The position numbers and the translations under genes are program-made. Source: Bdellovibrionales bacterium (GTDB lineage Bacteria; Bdellovibrionota; Bdellovibrionia; Bdellovibrionales; UBA1609). From it: a DNA stretch of 64,000 nucleotides. This document shows positions 43,327 to 52,618 of the stretch, in pieces. The notes beneath the pieces are model-generated. The model worked only from the letters and a program-made list of their open reading frames with translations. It was not told where the DNA came from and made no database searches. The DNA lies in assembly GCA_027459485.1 (NCBI GenBank), contig DAIDIG010000010.1, positions 1 through 64,000 on the forward strand, read 5' to 3'. Every line of letters starts with the position of its first letter. Position 1 is the first letter of the stretch.

Positions 43327-44847
43327 TTAATCCTTAAATTCGTACGGTAGACCTGGAGGGAATTTTATCGGCAGCGCGGTCGGATCTTCAAGGCTCGCCA
43401 CAGGAATCGTACAGTATTGAATTGCAAAATGCCCAGATGGGCGGTCATTGCCTGATTTGCCCATGCCACCGAATGGCAGTCGCGAACTGGATCCGTTAGT
43501 CGTACGATTCCAATTCAAAAGGCCGACCTTCGCATCGAGAAAGGCCTTGTCGTAGAGCGCACGATCTTTGGTGAAAAGCGCCATTACAAGTCCGAACCCT
43601 GAAGCATTCACAATATTGAGCGCTTCATCGATTTCATCGACCGTGTAGATCGCGATGTTCGGGCCGAAGATTTCATTTTTTTGATATACGGATTCGCGAT
43701 TGAATCGATCAACCGTATGAATAGACGGCGTCACGTAATACCCTTCGTAGCCGACGTCTAGTTGTTTGCCTCTCATTATGCACTCGGCACCTTCGCGTTT
43801 GGCAATTTCTTGAAACCGCAAATATTTTTCAACCGAATCTTTGCTGATCAATGGGCCCATAAATGAATTCGTCGACCAGTGACCCACGGCTATCTTTTTC
43901 GCGTTGTCGTGAAAAGTCTCGATGAACTGATCGCGAAGGCTCCGGTGGATAATCACCTTACTCGTACATGAGCAGCGCTGACCCGTCGTCATGTAGGCGC
44001 CGACAAGCGTTTCATAAACCGCCTTTTTCATATCGGCATCCGACCAAATGACTGTCGAATTCTTGCCGCCCATTTCGAGGGCTAAAATCTTCCAGTAGTG
44101 ATCGAGCGTATCCTTTTTTATTTTTAAGCCAACTTCGTATGAGCCGGTGAAAAGTACGCCGTCCACGTCATCGTGTTGAACGAGTCGCCGACTCGCCTCG
44201 CTTTGCCCTTGGATAAGATTGAAGACACCCTTCGGCAAACCGGCCTGATGAACAATCTCGGCCATTAGCTGCCCCACGGCCGGTGTCTTATCCGACGGTT
44301 TAAACACAACGGTATTGCCCGAAACGAGGGCCGGTATGATGTGGCCATTCGGCAAATGCGCCGGAAAGTTAAAGGGACCAACCACGGCCATCACGCCGCG
44401 AGGCTTGTATCGAATCACGCCTTCGATACCTGGCAAAGCATTGGCTACATGTTCGTCCGCAATAAGCCTTAAAGAATGTTCGAGAGTAATATCAATCTTA
44501 TTGGCAAGTGCAGCCGCTTCGGTTTTGGCTTCCCACATAGGCTTACCGACTTCGCGCGCAATCAGTTCGGCCATTTCGTCTGATCGCGCTTGAAAGGCGG
44601 CCTTAAGCTTAAGTAAATATTCCTTTCGTTCGTTGAGCGGCATGTGAGCCCACGTACGATAGGCCGCCTTAGCTGCTGAGCAAGCCATGCCAACGTGATC
44701 GTATGAGCTTTCAACCGCTATCACATGATCTTTCAAATCGGCCGGAGATTCTATTGCCCAACTCCCGTCAGAGCGTTTGGGTTTTACAAACTCGCCGTCG
44801 ATATAATCGCCTTTGTATTCCATCGGCTTTAAAATCAGATTTTTCAT
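43327..44847 (-). CDS. astD: AstD-like succinylglutamate-semialdehyde dehydrogenase
   Basis: An aldehyde dehydrogenase of 506 residues, close to AstD in length and layout. The catalytic Cys is in MTTGQRCSCTSKV near residue 295 and the general base Glu in LALEMGGKNSTVI near 260. AstD oxidises N-succinylglutamate semialdehyde to N-succinylglutamate with NAD. Its start overlaps the stop of the succinyltransferase gene by four bases, which supports the AST-type assignment over a generic dehydrogenase. Confidence 0.88.
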   Translation of the reverse strand: MKNLILKPMEYKGDYIDGEFVKPKRSDGSWAIESPADLKDHVIAVESSYDHVGMACSAAKAAYRTWAHMPLNERKEYLLKLKAAFQARSDEMAELIAREVGKPMWEAKTEAAALANKIDITLEHSLRLIADEHVANALPGIEGVIRYKPRGVMAVVGPFNFPAHLPNGHIIPALVSGNTVVFKPSDKTPAVGQLMAEIVHQAGLPKGVFNLIQGQSEASRRLVQHDDVDGVLFTGSYEVGLKIKKDTLDHYWKILALEMGGKNSTVIWSDADMKKAVYETLVGAYMTTGQRCSCTSKVIIHRSLRDQFIETFHDNAKKIAVGHWSTNSFMGPLISKDSVEKYLRFQEIAKREGAECIMRGKQLDVGYEGYYVTPSIHTVDRFNRESVYQKNEIFGPNIAIYTVDEIDEALNIVNASGFGLVMALFTKDRALYDKAFLDAKVGLLNWNRTTNGSSSRLPFGGMGKSGNDRPSGHFAIQYCTIPVASLEDPTALPIKFPPGLPYEFKD

Positions 44848-45896
44848 TGCTTCCGCCCATGGGCTCGTTTTTTGTTACTGTCGACAAGAGGGGTCATGTA
44901 GACGAGATCGTTAGCCGAAACTTCAAGCAAATGCCGCGTTTTATCTGGAACTATTAAATTGTCGCCCTCAATTAAATAGGCTGAAGCAACTGCGAGAAAT
45001 TGACCGTCTCGGCTCACCGACACGATTGCCTTCTGTTCAAATGAAGCATTTGTTGCCGACGAGACCCTTAAAAGCCGTGCGCTTTTAATGGAGGTTACAT
45101 TCTTTGCCTTCACCTTGAGGTGCGGCCCACCATCAAATGGGTCGACTTCATTCATGTAAGTAAAGCCAAGAGATTCTAAGAGATGTAAGGCTGCTTGTGT
45201 TTCTTGTGACACGCGGCCAAGCACTAAACGCGCTTTCGCGTCGAGCAGACACAAATAGATATCTTCTTCCGGGAAGAGACTCCGAATAAATTCTTTATTC
45301 TTTTGGCTAAGCAGATCGGCTTCTTGGTAGGGCATGCCGGTGAAGCGACGTCCCAGGGCTTCCCAAAACTCACTGCGGCCTTCTTCAGTCAACGGCGGTG
45401 CCATTTGCGCGTAAAGTTCTTCTTCGAATCGCTCGGGGTGCATACCAATGTAGTTGAATCGCGAAAGACTCGCGAGCTTGCCGATCTTTTCAGGCCGGCT
45501 TCGATACGAACGGTCGACGACCAGACCGCCGATTTCGGTCGGGCCGTTTTCGTTTATCTTCAAACGCAATATTTGATGGATAAATCCGACGCCAAGGTCG
45601 CGGCTAAAACGCTCTTTTTTCAAAATTTCAAAACTGTAAGTCGGCTCGCCCGGCGTGCCGTGCTTAGCGACAATTTGTGAACTGCCGCACAATACCTTTT
45701 GATCTCGATCTTCAACGACAAAGACATACTTGGCTTCTTCTTTAGGTAGGTCGCCGCGAAATGAGGCCTCGCTCACCTCGACCTTATCGGTAATCGCCCG
45801 CTTATCCGCCGGCAGGTTTAGCAGCGAGAACTGCCGCGCGAGCGATAAAAGACCGTCGACGTCATCAGCCGTTGCGCTTCGAATCACAAAACTCAT
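44844..45896 (-). CDS. astA: Arginine/ornithine N-succinyltransferase (AstA-like)
   Basis: An acyltransferase of 350 residues from ATG 45896, one base after the stop of the M20 gene; a longer frame to 45956 lies inside that gene. Family features are FVIRSATADDVDGLLSLARQ at the start, EIGGLVVDRSYRSRPEKIGK, and DPFDGGPHLKV. AstA-type enzymes add succinate from succinyl-CoA to the alpha-amino group of arginine; AruF/AruG forms also use ornithine. Without AstB in the operon, ornithine may be the natural substrate here; this is inference. Confidence 0.88.
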   Translation of the reverse strand: MSFVIRSATADDVDGLLSLARQFSLLNLPADKRAITDKVEVSEASFRGDLPKEEAKYVFVVEDRDQKVLCGSSQIVAKHGTPGEPTYSFEILKKERFSRDLGVGFIHQILRLKINENGPTEIGGLVVDRSYRSRPEKIGKLASLSRFNYIGMHPERFEEELYAQMAPPLTEEGRSEFWEALGRRFTGMPYQEADLLSQKNKEFIRSLFPEEDIYLCLLDAKARLVLGRVSQETQAALHLLESLGFTYMNEVDPFDGGPHLKVKAKNVTSIKSARLLRVSSATNASFEQKAIVSVSRDGQFLAVASAYLIEGDNLIVPDKTRHLLEVSANDLVYMTPLVDSNKKRAHGRKQ

Positions 45897-45897
45897 C

Positions 45898-47253
45898 TCA
45901 TACCTCGCGTGCCTGCAAAACGTTCTTATAGAACGCGATTGCTGTCTTAAGTTCACTTATCCGCACGTGTTCAAGCGATGCCGGCTCATGCGCGAGCCCG
46001 TTCCCCGGCCCAAAAATCGCGGTTTTCACGCCGAGCCGGTTAAACACGTTCGCTTCCGTGCATTGGTGGGCCGCAATCCCCTGCATTGATAGGCCCAGCG
46101 CAGAGGATACACCCTTTAATCGTGTAATGAAAGGCTCCTCGATTCGCTCAAAAATCGGCGGCTTATAATCAACAATATGAAACTGGGCCCCTGCCGCAGC
46201 GCAATCGAGACGCAGTTTTTCCAACCATCTTTCGTAAATTTCGCGATCGGCCGCCGGGACGAGCCGACACACGCCACTCAGCTTCACCTCTTCGTTCAGC
46301 ATTCGAATCTGACCCACGTTGAGAGTTGAAAAAGGTGGTGAAAAATCATCCGCCTCGACCGTCTTGAGTTCGATTGCCAAGTGCTTAATTCGATCCCCAA
46401 CCGCAATTAATTTAGTAATGACCGTTTCTTGCAATTGATCGACTATTTGCACTTCAAGCTCAACAAAAGTAGGATAGGTATCGGCGCTTGTGCCGCCGTC
46501 TATGGATAGGACGGCAATCCCGCTGGGTAGCTTTTTCATGTAATCAATCATGCGAAATATGGGGTTGTCGGGAAGGCCAAAATCAACCCTTGCTTTATTG
46601 GCGGCATTCGAGAAAACCTTGCTTTGGGAGTAGGTCCCCTCAGAAATGCTCTGCTCTTCGATGTATTCTCGTTCACGAACCGTTAATGGCAGCGCGATTT
46701 CAACTTTTGCATACCCCGGCGCTCGCGTCGCCAGGCGAAGGCCCGTCGGCGAACCGACAAGCGCCATTCGCGGTTTAATTTTTTTTTGTCGGATAAGCCG
46801 AATCGCACCGGTGCCGCTTTCGCGACCGAACGTACCGAGCAGTGCCGCAGCCGGCGCCATAGATTCACATGCGGCCTTAAACGCTATCAATTTACATAAA
46901 AAATCCAATTTGCCGTCGCACGCGCCAAGCCCGAATAACTCATCGCCATTCACGCTCGCATTGAATGGATTGGCTCCCGTTTTTGTCCAGGTCGCGTACT
47001 CGCCAGGGTCGGCGGTATCAAGGCGTGAGCTTAAGAGAAGATCGGCGCCGCCAGCCGAGAGTTCGGCATGGGTAACGACAATGTTCGCTTGGCTAACGCC
47101 GTTCCAGGTGTCTTCTAAGATTTCAGCGCGAAGTCCCCACGAACGCGCTAGCTCCGCCAGCCATCGAGCAACCGAAGACGTTCCCTGCCCGGTTGTGGAA
47201 TCAATCGAGATCAGTTTGCACGAAAGCTCCACGAGGTCGCGGCTCTCGTTCAA
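45898..47253 (-). CDS. M20-family amidohydrolase-like protein with altered active site
   Basis: A 451-residue protein of the M20/ArgE/DapE type; overall order and stretches such as NGDELFGLGACDGKL and VGSPTGLRL match the family. Compared with DapE, the first His ligand (GHLDT) is Arg (SRLDT), the catalytic Glu of DEE is Arg (GRE), and the ligand Glu of GEPTGL is Ser (GSPTGL), while Asp in GACDGK, the second Glu and the final His (LAHEP) remain. Gene position suggests a succinyl-glutamate desuccinylase replacing AstE, but the lost residues argue for altered or no hydrolysis. Overlaps the aminotransferase gene by four bases. Confidence 0.8.
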   Translation of the reverse strand: MNESRDLVELSCKLISIDSTTGQGTSSVARWLAELARSWGLRAEILEDTWNGVSQANIVVTHAELSAGGADLLLSSRLDTADPGEYATWTKTGANPFNASVNGDELFGLGACDGKLDFLCKLIAFKAACESMAPAAALLGTFGRESGTGAIRLIRQKKIKPRMALVGSPTGLRLATRAPGYAKVEIALPLTVREREYIEEQSISEGTYSQSKVFSNAANKARVDFGLPDNPIFRMIDYMKKLPSGIAVLSIDGGTSADTYPTFVELEVQIVDQLQETVITKLIAVGDRIKHLAIELKTVEADDFSPPFSTLNVGQIRMLNEEVKLSGVCRLVPAADREIYERWLEKLRLDCAAAGAQFHIVDYKPPIFERIEEPFITRLKGVSSALGLSMQGIAAHQCTEANVFNRLGVKTAIFGPGNGLAHEPASLEHVRISELKTAIAFYKNVLQAREV

Positions 47254-48629
47254 GCGATCTCCGAAATCGACTTCTCTATAATTTCACCTGCACAGCGGAT
47301 ATCTTCGCTCGTGATTACAGCCGGAACCAAAAATCTCAATCGATAAACACCATGCCCGCAAGTAAAACAGATGAGCCCATTTTTAAATAGGGCGTGCGTG
47401 AGTTTATCGACTTTTTCTTTCACACCACCAAAGGGAGTAACGGCGATCATGAGACCCATTCCCTCCGGGCTTTCTAATTTGCCGCGACAGCTTGTTTCAC
47501 TCAGGCGCTTGAGCATGCCGATAAATTCATTGTGGATTTGCTGAATCTTACCATTCGGGCCCATATAGTTTTCTTTGTCGAGCACTTCAAGAATTTCATG
47601 CCCGGCCGAAAGTGCCGCCGAAGAACCCGAAAAGGTGCCTGAGATAAGGCCGGGTTTTGGGTTCATCTCTTGCGTAAAAAATGTGGCGCCGGTTTGAGCC
47701 GTTTTCGCAACCGTACAGACGTCGACGTAATCGCCGATGCCGAGCGTTTCAAAAGCGAAAAATTGACCAGTGCGAGTGAACGTTTGCACTTCATCAACCC
47801 ACACTGGAATTTTCTTTTCACGGCAAAATTCTAACATCGGTAAAAAGAATTCTCTCGGCGCGACATTGTACCCGCCCTCCCCCTGCATCGGTTCAAAAGT
47901 AAAACAACTGACATTATTCTCGTGCTTTGCCACGTGCTCTTTCATAATCCGCAGCGAGTTTTCAATACTGCGTGCGTCGTGTTTATCAAACCAGGGTATT
48001 CTCAAGACTTCTTGGTATTCGGGTAAGCCCACCCGAAACCCGGGGTTGTCGGTGATCTCGGCCATCATAGTTGACCGGCCAGCGAAGGCCGATTTCATTG
48101 CCAATATCATCCGTGCGGGAGTGGCCTTTTGCCGGCACGCCTTCAACGCATTTTCGTTTGCTATCGCTCCGCACGTCGATAACCAGACGTGTTTGAGCCG
48201 ACTGCGGCGGCTGGCAATTTCGAGAATTTTTTTACTGAATTCGTAGTACTCGCGATTGGGCTGTAGATTGCCCTGAATCACAACATCGCTCAATGCGCCT
48301 CTCATGGCTGCGGCCATGACCCGCGGGTGACTGTGGCCAAGAACGTGAATACCGATGCCGTTTATTAAATCGAGTTTCACACTACCGTCTTCTAGCTCAA
48401 CATAACAGCCACGACCGACTCCCGAACCGATGTAGGGGTAATGCAGCGGCCGACCGCGCACCGTGCCCAGCTGGCCGACCAGCTCCTTCATATGCTCCAC
48501 GCGTTCGGGATCAGGTGGGCGCACACCCTCGATTTGCGCCGAAGCGCTGGCGATTTCTTTAAGAGCATCCTGAACAAGTGTTTGAATTTTCGTCGATTGA
48601 GCGACCATTTGGCCTTTTGTTGTTGGCAT
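47250..48629 (-). CDS. Class III PLP aminotransferase (lysine/ornithine type)
   Basis: A 459-residue omega-aminotransferase and the first gene of the operon; ATG 48629 has AAGGTGA before it. Motifs of class III enzymes are present: FEPMQGEGGYNVAPREFF near 240, VWVDEVQTFTRTGQFFAFE with the PLP-contacting Asp, and AKTAQTGATFF, whose Lys is the likely PLP-bound residue. The sequence style is that of L-lysine 6-transaminase. In AST-type pathways the same role is played by AstC (succinylornithine transaminase). Substrate cannot be fixed from sequence alone. Confidence 0.85.
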   Translation of the reverse strand: MPTTKGQMVAQSTKIQTLVQDALKEIASASAQIEGVRPPDPERVEHMKELVGQLGTVRGRPLHYPYIGSGVGRGCYVELEDGSVKLDLINGIGIHVLGHSHPRVMAAAMRGALSDVVIQGNLQPNREYYEFSKKILEIASRRSRLKHVWLSTCGAIANENALKACRQKATPARMILAMKSAFAGRSTMMAEITDNPGFRVGLPEYQEVLRIPWFDKHDARSIENSLRIMKEHVAKHENNVSCFTFEPMQGEGGYNVAPREFFLPMLEFCREKKIPVWVDEVQTFTRTGQFFAFETLGIGDYVDVCTVAKTAQTGATFFTQEMNPKPGLISGTFSGSSAALSAGHEILEVLDKENYMGPNGKIQQIHNEFIGMLKRLSETSCRGKLESPEGMGLMIAVTPFGGVKEKVDKLTHALFKNGLICFTCGHGVYRLRFLVPAVITSEDIRCAGEIIEKSISEIA

Positions 48630-48672
48630 AACTTCACCTTTCCATGGAGAAAAATTTTACTCTTCGCAGTTA

Positions 48673-49515
48673 ATGAAAACAAGGTTAAGATCGATAGCAA
48701 TGCGCCTATGGATTTGTATTTTCCTATCATTTGAATTTTCGTTTTTGGCTCGCGGCGCCACTACGACACCGCCCGCACCGACACAGGCAACTGAGGCGCC
48801 GGCATCTTATTCGGCCGGTTTACAAAATTATCAAGAAGGTCATTACGACCAGGCGTTTACGGCATTCCAAAATTATTTTAACGCCGGCCATGATTCCGCA
48901 CCCCTCGATTACAATTGGGGATTAACAGCCGTTAAGGTTAAAAAAGCCGGCCTGGCTGCTGGCCTACTGCGGCGAGCCTTGTTTCTAAATCCTGACCTTC
49001 GTCAGGCCTACGCCGCACTCGACATTGTTCTCGAGGGGCTCCCGCATGAGTGGAACGAAGATCCCTCGACATGGACGCAATTCCGCACCCAGTTACTAGA
49101 CAAATTGACCTTGAACCAGACACTTCTTCTCGCTTGGATATTTTTCTGCCTAAGCGGGCTATTACTCGTTCGTTACTTTGCGCGAAGACGGCAGGCACTG
49201 CGTGACCAGAAACCTTTGCCAGTTTTCCCGTCCCTTTCTGTAGCGCTCGCCGTTTTGTTCGTTTTCTCGTTTACCATTAGCGCCGCCAAAATAATTTCAC
49301 TGAACGAAGTGCGCGCAACCGTTATTTCGGCGACGCAATTGCGGACGGGCCCGGCGGCGCAAGACAATGCGATTTTCGATTTACTTGAAGGCTTTGACGT
49401 GTCGGTTAAGTCGATCCAATCTGGATGGGTGCAAGTCGAGCTTGATTCAGGCCAAGTGGGATGGGTGCCCGCCCAGACGCTTTTTCAACACACGGGGCAT
49501 CGGCGTTTATGGTGA
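48673..49515 (+). CDS. BatE-like protein: TPR repeats, two membrane helices and an SH3-like domain
   Basis: A 280-residue membrane protein. After a signal sequence (about 1-28), TPR-like repeats occupy about 45-120 (YSAGLQNYQEGHYDQAFTAF; APLDYNWGLTAVKVKKAGLA). Two membrane helices lie near 152-167 and 186-208, and residues 210-280 form a bacterial SH3-like domain (ATQLRTGPAAQDNAIFDLLE ... WVQVELDSGQVGWVPAQTLF). The order resembles BatE of the Bat system, but no BatA-D genes are near. It overlaps the next gene by seven bases and starts 43 bases from the divergent aminotransferase gene. Confidence 0.8.
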   Translation: MKTRLRSIAMRLWICIFLSFEFSFLARGATTTPPAPTQATEAPASYSAGLQNYQEGHYDQAFTAFQNYFNAGHDSAPLDYNWGLTAVKVKKAGLAAGLLRRALFLNPDLRQAYAALDIVLEGLPHEWNEDPSTWTQFRTQLLDKLTLNQTLLLAWIFFCLSGLLLVRYFARRRQALRDQKPLPVFPSLSVALAVLFVFSFTISAAKIISLNEVRATVISATQLRTGPAAQDNAIFDLLEGFDVSVKSIQSGWVQVELDSGQVGWVPAQTLFQHTGHRRLW

Positions 49516-50054
49516 GTTACATTTGGGAGAATTTTTTTCGAAAAGACTCGTCGGCGACAGACCACGACAGGGCTTTATCAGAAAATTATTTATTTAAGGG
49601 TCTCAGCAAATCTGAAATTTCATTTATAAAATCGCTCGTGCACCACAGAGTTTACAAAGCTGGCGAATCCATTTTTCGTCAGGGCGAACTCGGCATCGGT
49701 ATGTATATTATCATCGCGGGCAATATTAGCTTTTCGGTTGAAGACGGTTCGTCGCCCGACCCGCAAAAAGCGCGCTACATCACCCGCCTGAGTGCCGGCG
49801 ATTTTTTTGGCGAGATCGCTCTCGTCGAGCAAGCCGGCCGGCGGACGGCAACGGCGACCGCGACGAGTGAATGTTCTCTTCTGGGTTTTTTCAAGCCGGA
49901 TCTCGCCGAAGTCATAGAGCGAAATCCCCGTCTCGCTGTAAAAATTTTAAATCGGCTCGGCGAAGTATTAGCCCGTCGTCTCAAGGAGACGACTAGCCGC
50001 TTAACCGAGATCAAGCAGGAACGCAAAGATACCGAGACGCCCGGTGGCAATTGA
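49509..50054 (+). CDS. Cyclic-nucleotide-binding domain protein (CRP-like sensor without HTH)
   Basis: A 181-residue protein from ATG 49509, overlapping the SH3-protein stop by seven bases. The cyclic-nucleotide-binding fold covers about 30-160: GELGIGMYIIIAGNISFSVE and the phosphate-binding cassette FGEIALVEQAGRRTATATA, with the Arg that binds the phosphate in place. No DNA-binding helix-turn-helix follows; the end is a basic/acidic helix. It may regulate a neighbour, such as the AI-2E permease, by binding cAMP, cGMP or a dinucleotide. Ligand not determinable here. Confidence 0.85.
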   Translation: MVSYIWENFFRKDSSATDHDRALSENYLFKGLSKSEISFIKSLVHHRVYKAGESIFRQGELGIGMYIIIAGNISFSVEDGSSPDPQKARYITRLSAGDFFGEIALVEQAGRRTATATATSECSLLGFFKPDLAEVIERNPRLAVKILNRLGEVLARRLKETTSRLTEIKQERKDTETPGGN

Positions 50055-51111
50055 GCAGGCGTGGCGGCGTCGAAACCGCATCCAGTTTATCGCCTTTTTA
50101 TGCATTCTTGCTCTGACCCTTGTCGGCGTAATCGTGTTCGAAAATCTTTTATTCGCGTTTGTCGTCGCTATCATGAGCGGTTTTCTTCTCGCGCCTGTCG
50201 TATCCTATATTGAAGTTCGCGGAATGCGCCGGCTCACCGCCGTTTTAATTGTCTATTTTTTTCTTGCCGTACTCGCGACCCTGGTTATCTGGGCCTTTGT
50301 GCCGGCATTGGCCGAACAGTTTAATACTCTGCGCGCCGGTTTGCCGCACTATTTGGATGCTCTTGCGAAACTCTTGGATTCTCTTTCTGAAAATTTGAAC
50401 TCAAATGCGGGCGGCATTATTCATATTGACCTCGGTGACAGGGTCAGGGTGTGGCTCGTTGATCGGTCGGCCGCTTTCGCCGCGAGCCTGCCCGAATACA
50501 TTTCGACATCCGTCACGGTTTTACTTCTTTCACCGATTCTGACTTTTTTTATTTTAAAAGACGGCCAAACAATTTCACGCCGTCTTTTAGGGCTTGTCCC
50601 CAATAGTATTTTTGAGCTGACACTAAGTCTTCAGAGTCAAATATCCGCGCAGATCGGGCAGTTCATACGCGCGCGCCTACTTGAATCCGTGATTGTTAGC
50701 CTTGTCGTGTTGATCGGACTGTGGATTGTCGGATTTCCATTCCCGATTCTTCTCGCCTTGTTTGCGGGAGTGGCAAACCTCATCCCCTATATTGGGCCGA
50801 TTTTCGGTGCCATCCCGGGCTGCATAATCGCTTTCGCCAATGCCGGGGTCGGCGCTAAATTTCTTTTTGTCATTGTTGTGTACACATCAGCCCAACTGAT
50901 CGACATATTTTTCATTATACCGCTCGTGGTGGCGCGAATTGTCGACTTGCATCCCCTCACTGTTATATTTGCGGTCATTCTCGGATCAAAACTTTTAGGG
51001 GTTCTTGGGATGTTGATATCGATCCCGGTGGTCGCCGCCCTCAAAGTGATTATCGTCAATATTTATCGCCATTTGACCGACGATCTGATCGAGCCTACAC
51101 TGCGCCTATGA
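50044..51111 (+). CDS. AI-2E family transporter (PerM/YdiK type)
   Basis: A 355-residue integral membrane protein from GTG 50044, 11 bases inside the previous gene. It has about eight membrane helices in the family pattern, with a pair at the N-terminus, a helical soluble part (about 90-150), and the typical FAGVANLIPYIGPIFGAIPG near 240 and LHPLTVIFAVILGSKLLGVL near 300. Members export autoinducer-2 or sodium/protons in other bacteria; the substrate is not known here. Overlaps bamD by four bases. Confidence 0.9.
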   Translation: MAIEQAWRRRNRIQFIAFLCILALTLVGVIVFENLLFAFVVAIMSGFLLAPVVSYIEVRGMRRLTAVLIVYFFLAVLATLVIWAFVPALAEQFNTLRAGLPHYLDALAKLLDSLSENLNSNAGGIIHIDLGDRVRVWLVDRSAAFAASLPEYISTSVTVLLLSPILTFFILKDGQTISRRLLGLVPNSIFELTLSLQSQISAQIGQFIRARLLESVIVSLVVLIGLWIVGFPFPILLALFAGVANLIPYIGPIFGAIPGCIIAFANAGVGAKFLFVIVVYTSAQLIDIFFIIPLVVARIVDLHPLTVIFAVILGSKLLGVLGMLISIPVVAALKVIIVNIYRHLTDDLIEPTLRL

Positions 51112-51857
51112 AGCGCCTAAGCATCGCGACCACACTGTTTATGGCAGTCACCATTCTTGTGGGCTGTTCGTCGGCCAAAAAAGTTGACACGAGCACGGCC
51201 TCCGGCGCTTTCAAATTGGGGCAAATGTATGAAAAAGATGAGCGCTATGACGAGGCTATTAGCGAGTATTCGGATGTTAAGAATAAATTTCCATATAGCC
51301 GCTTCGCTGTTGAAGCCCAGCTGAAAATTGCCGACCTACAGTTCAAACAAGAAAACTACGCCGAGGCTGAAAGCGCCTACCGGCTTTTCAAAGAGTTCCA
51401 CCCGAACTATTCCAAAACCGATTATGTCACCTATCGCATTGGGCTCAGCATATTTGATCAGCTTCCGCCCACAATCGATCGGGATCTAAGCCTTGCCAAA
51501 ACGGCGATTGATAGTTTCAATGAAGTCATTAAGAATTATCCGGCTAGCGACTATGCAAAAAAGGCACAAAAATACATCGCGAAATGCAAAAAGATGCTCG
51601 CTGAAAAGGACAAATACATCGCCGACTACTATTTTGGCCAAGAGAAATGGACCAGCGCACTTGGCCGCTACGAAGACTTGATGCGGGATTACCCCGATCA
51701 GGGCTATCAGGTTCAGGCCCTTTATGGCGCCACGGTTGCCGCCTATAAAATGAAAGACATGGAGCGTTCGAAATCTTATTTTAAACAGCTTCTTGAGGAC
51801 TTTCCAAACTCGCCCCAACTTGCCCGAGCACGAAAGGAATTAGCCGATGGATTTTGA
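51108..51857 (+). CDS. bamD: BamD, outer-membrane assembly lipoprotein
   Basis: BamD of 249 residues, a normal length. The lipobox is ILVGCSSAKK near residue 20. Five TPR-type repeats follow, including GAFKLGQMYEKDERYDEAIS and YPASDYAKKAQKYIAKCKKM, matching the BamD pattern. BamD is an essential partner of BamA in barrel insertion. It overlaps the AI-2E gene by four bases and the next TPR gene by 11. Confidence 0.93.
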   Translation: MKRLSIATTLFMAVTILVGCSSAKKVDTSTASGAFKLGQMYEKDERYDEAISEYSDVKNKFPYSRFAVEAQLKIADLQFKQENYAEAESAYRLFKEFHPNYSKTDYVTYRIGLSIFDQLPPTIDRDLSLAKTAIDSFNEVIKNYPASDYAKKAQKYIAKCKKMLAEKDKYIADYYFGQEKWTSALGRYEDLMRDYPDQGYQVQALYGATVAAYKMKDMERSKSYFKQLLEDFPNSPQLARARKELADGF

Positions 51858-52593
51858 CGCCGAATTAGAGCTTTTTGCCACGGCTGAAGAATATTTTAAG
51901 GGTAACCGGTATGTTGAGGCCGAACCGCTGCTCAACCAATTAGTATTGAAAAATTCAAAACGCCCCGAGGTTTTTCACATGCTCGGGACGATCTATTATG
52001 ACCAGGGCAAATTTAATAAGGCCATCCGATCTTTTCGACGAGCTCTGGAGTTGAACCCCGGCTACACGGATTCGTCTGTCGGTTTGAGCGTTATTCTGAA
52101 TGACATCGGACGTTATGAAGAGGGCCAAAAAGTTTTCGATGAAGCGCGTGCGATGCTTACGATGAAAAGTCCTGAAACAGAAAATCATCACTTGGATGAG
52201 CGTTTTTCAGCAAAACACGATGAGCTTGGCGAGCTCTACCTGCGGCATGGTCGGTTCGATGAGGCTTTGCATGAATTTCAAAAGGCGCTTGCCCTTACAA
52301 GGTTACGCCGCCCTGAAATTTCGGTTTCTGTGGCTGAGTGTCACATTCATTTGAATAACTTCCCACTTGCGATTCGCGAACTGCGCCTGGTTGTCAGAGA
52401 GTTCCCGCAGTTTGTTCCGGCACGCTTAAGGCTGGGTAAATGCTACTACGATTCACAGCAGGTACCGGAAGCGATCGAGCAATGGGAAGCCGCCCTTCGA
52501 CTTGAGCCCGCGAACTCGACGGCGAAAGATTTTCTGCGACTGGCACAAACAATTCAGGTAACTTCGCTCAATTCACCGCAGTTCGAGATATAA
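51847..52593 (+). CDS. TPR-repeat protein
   Basis: A 248-residue soluble protein made mostly of TPR units, for example VFHMLGTIYYDQGKFNKAIR, LGELYLRHGRFDEALHEFQK and ARLRLGKCYYDSQQVPEAIE. There is no signal peptide, so it is cytoplasmic, in contrast with BamD just upstream (11-base overlap). TPR proteins bind other proteins; the partner is not known. It precedes hpt by 25 bases. Confidence 0.85.
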   Translation: MDFDAELELFATAEEYFKGNRYVEAEPLLNQLVLKNSKRPEVFHMLGTIYYDQGKFNKAIRSFRRALELNPGYTDSSVGLSVILNDIGRYEEGQKVFDEARAMLTMKSPETENHHLDERFSAKHDELGELYLRHGRFDEALHEFQKALALTRLRRPEISVSVAECHIHLNNFPLAIRELRLVVREFPQFVPARLRLGKCYYDSQQVPEAIEQWEAALRLEPANSTAKDFLRLAQTIQVTSLNSPQFEI

Positions 52594-52618
52594 TCGCCGG
52601 TAAGGCGTGGAGGCAAAC

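Noticed and set aside
46646-47281. 211-residue plus-strand open frame
   Set aside because: Antisense to the M20 gene in a tight operon; Ser/Arg/Pro-rich shadow with no protein features.
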